From assembly GCF_000380245.2 (NCBI RefSeq), contig NZ_HG428741.1, positions 2,673,665 to 2,737,664 on the forward strand: a stretch of 64,000 nt of DNA. The letters run 5' to 3'. This DNA comes from Bacillus massiliigorillae. GTDB taxonomy: Bacteria; Bacillota; Bacilli; Bacillales; DSM-1321. Shown one piece after another: positions 63,361-64,000 of this stretch (the stretch's first letter is position 1; each line of letters opens with the position of its first letter). Below the pieces are notes generated by a model that worked only from the letters and a program-made list of their open reading frames with translations, searched no databases and had not been told where the DNA came from. Position numbers and translations under genes: made by a program.

Positions 63361-64000
63361 ATGAACTATTTATGGGGACTAATTGGATTACTCGCTGTTC
63401 TTGGCATTGCTTTTCTTATGTCAAATAACAAAAAAAGAATTAATTTTCGGACAGTATTAGTTGGATTAGCTATTCAAATATCATTTGCTTTTATCGTACT
63501 TAAATGGCCATTAGGGCGCGCAGCCCTTCAAAAGCTTACAGATGTTGTTAATGCTATTATTACTTATGCAAACGAAGGAATATCATTCTTATTTGGAGGA
63601 ATATACACTCCTGAATCAAATATTTCCTTTGTCTTTGCATTCAATGTGTTGACAGTTGTAATTTTCTTCTCCAGTTTGATTTCAGTGTTATATTACTTAG
63701 GTATTATGCAATTTATTATTAAATACATTGGTGGCGGTCTAGCAAAACTATTGGGGACGAGAAAAGCCGAAACTTTCTCAGCAACAGCCAACATTTTCGT
63801 TGGACAAACAGAAGCACCATTAGTTGTTAAACCATATTTACCAGGAATGACTATGTCGGAGCTATTTGCCGTTATGGTTTGTGGACTAGCTTCCGTTGCT
63901 GGTAGCGTTCTAATAGGATATTCACTTCTTGGTGTACCTCTTGAATACCTATTAGCGGCAAGTTTAATGTCTGCACCAGCGGGATTAGTATTAGCAAAAA
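63361..64000 (+). CDS. NupC-type nucleoside permease (C-terminus outside window)
   Basis: 213 residues are present and open to the window edge. ATG at 63361 after GAGGTG. Several membrane segments are seen. 'KWPLGRAALQKLTDVVNAIITYANEGISFLFGG' and 'FSATANIFVGQTEAPLVVKPYLPGMTMSELFAVMVCGLASVAGSVLIGY' are typical of concentrative nucleoside transporters (CNT), including the GQTEAP substrate-site motif. It imports nucleosides with protons. B. subtilis has several paralogues (NupC, NupG, YutK), so no symbol is given. Confidence 0.88.
   Translation, partial: MNYLWGLIGLLAVLGIAFLMSNNKKRINFRTVLVGLAIQISFAFIVLKWPLGRAALQKLTDVVNAIITYANEGISFLFGGIYTPESNISFVFAFNVLTVVIFFSSLISVLYYLGIMQFIIKYIGGGLAKLLGTRKAETFSATANIFVGQTEAPLVVKPYLPGMTMSELFAVMVCGLASVAGSVLIGYSLLGVPLEYLLAASLMSAPAGLVLAK

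Overview
The window is a low-GC, gene-dense Firmicute chromosome segment, most likely Bacillus of the B. cereus group or a close relative. The evidence is an alpha/beta-type small acid-soluble spore protein, a Spo0E-family phosphatase, sporulation-type histidine kinases, ComK-family regulators, a qoxABCD quinol oxidase and AAGGAGG-type ribosome binding sites throughout. Several genes keep a B. subtilis-like neighbourhood (ykuE, ykyB, cheV, patA, ykwC, mcp, ptsI-ptsH), with phnX/phnW and a likely B. cereus-group dispersed repeat added. I see no prophage, intact IS, CRISPR array, rRNA or tRNA. Species cannot be fixed from the sequence alone.

Layout. 1-12.8 kb: SLC13 permease (cut by the window edge), Tat-exported phosphoesterase, a PAS-GGDEF-EAL protein with a degenerate GGDEF site, a GPM-repeat protein, ykyB, an HD hydrolase, cheV, a KinB-like kinase, a phospholipase-D-fold protein, an RDD protein and patA. 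12.8-23.8 kb: ykwC, an SDR, ptsHI without ptsG, a short ComK-like gene divergent from a small sigma factor, a chemoreceptor, ykvS, a CPBP protease, a lipoprotein and ykvI. 24-34 kb: two more orphan sporulation-type kinases, an Fsr-like exporter, a ZIP transporter, a Spo0E-like phosphatase and a two-gene 2-oxoacid:ferredoxin oxidoreductase made of fused subunits. 34.4-37.8 kb: a second ComK-like gene, a tandem overlapping pair of DGQHR-domain (DndB-like) genes, and a 531-bp upstream region with a promoter and direct repeats. 37.8-45.4 kb: a B12-binding radical SAM protein, qoxABCD and an MHS-family transporter. 45.4-46.2 kb: a gene-poor tract with a structured RNA-like element and possible gene remains. 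46.2-51.1 kb: phnXW phosphonate catabolism, a KtrB/KtrD potassium channel subunit and a FAD amine oxidase. 51.2-64 kb: a SASP, a TetR regulator and its likely target with matching operators, a TerC protein behind a yybP-ykoY Mn riboswitch, aldehyde dehydrogenase plus SwrC-like RND pump, a YvlD-like protein, an NhaC-family antiporter behind a T-box (probably tyrosine), prfC, and the start of a nupC-type permease.

How the genes relate. Three kinases without adjacent response regulators, plus a Spo0E-type phosphatase, point to sporulation phosphorelay inputs. CheV, the chemoreceptor, EI/HPr and the EAL protein link sugar sensing, chemotaxis and c-di-GMP. The two ComK-like genes and the sigma factor point to competence-type regulation. 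The least explained parts are the DGQHR pair with its upstream repeats, the ComK-like/sigma divergent pair, and the structured element near 46 kb.
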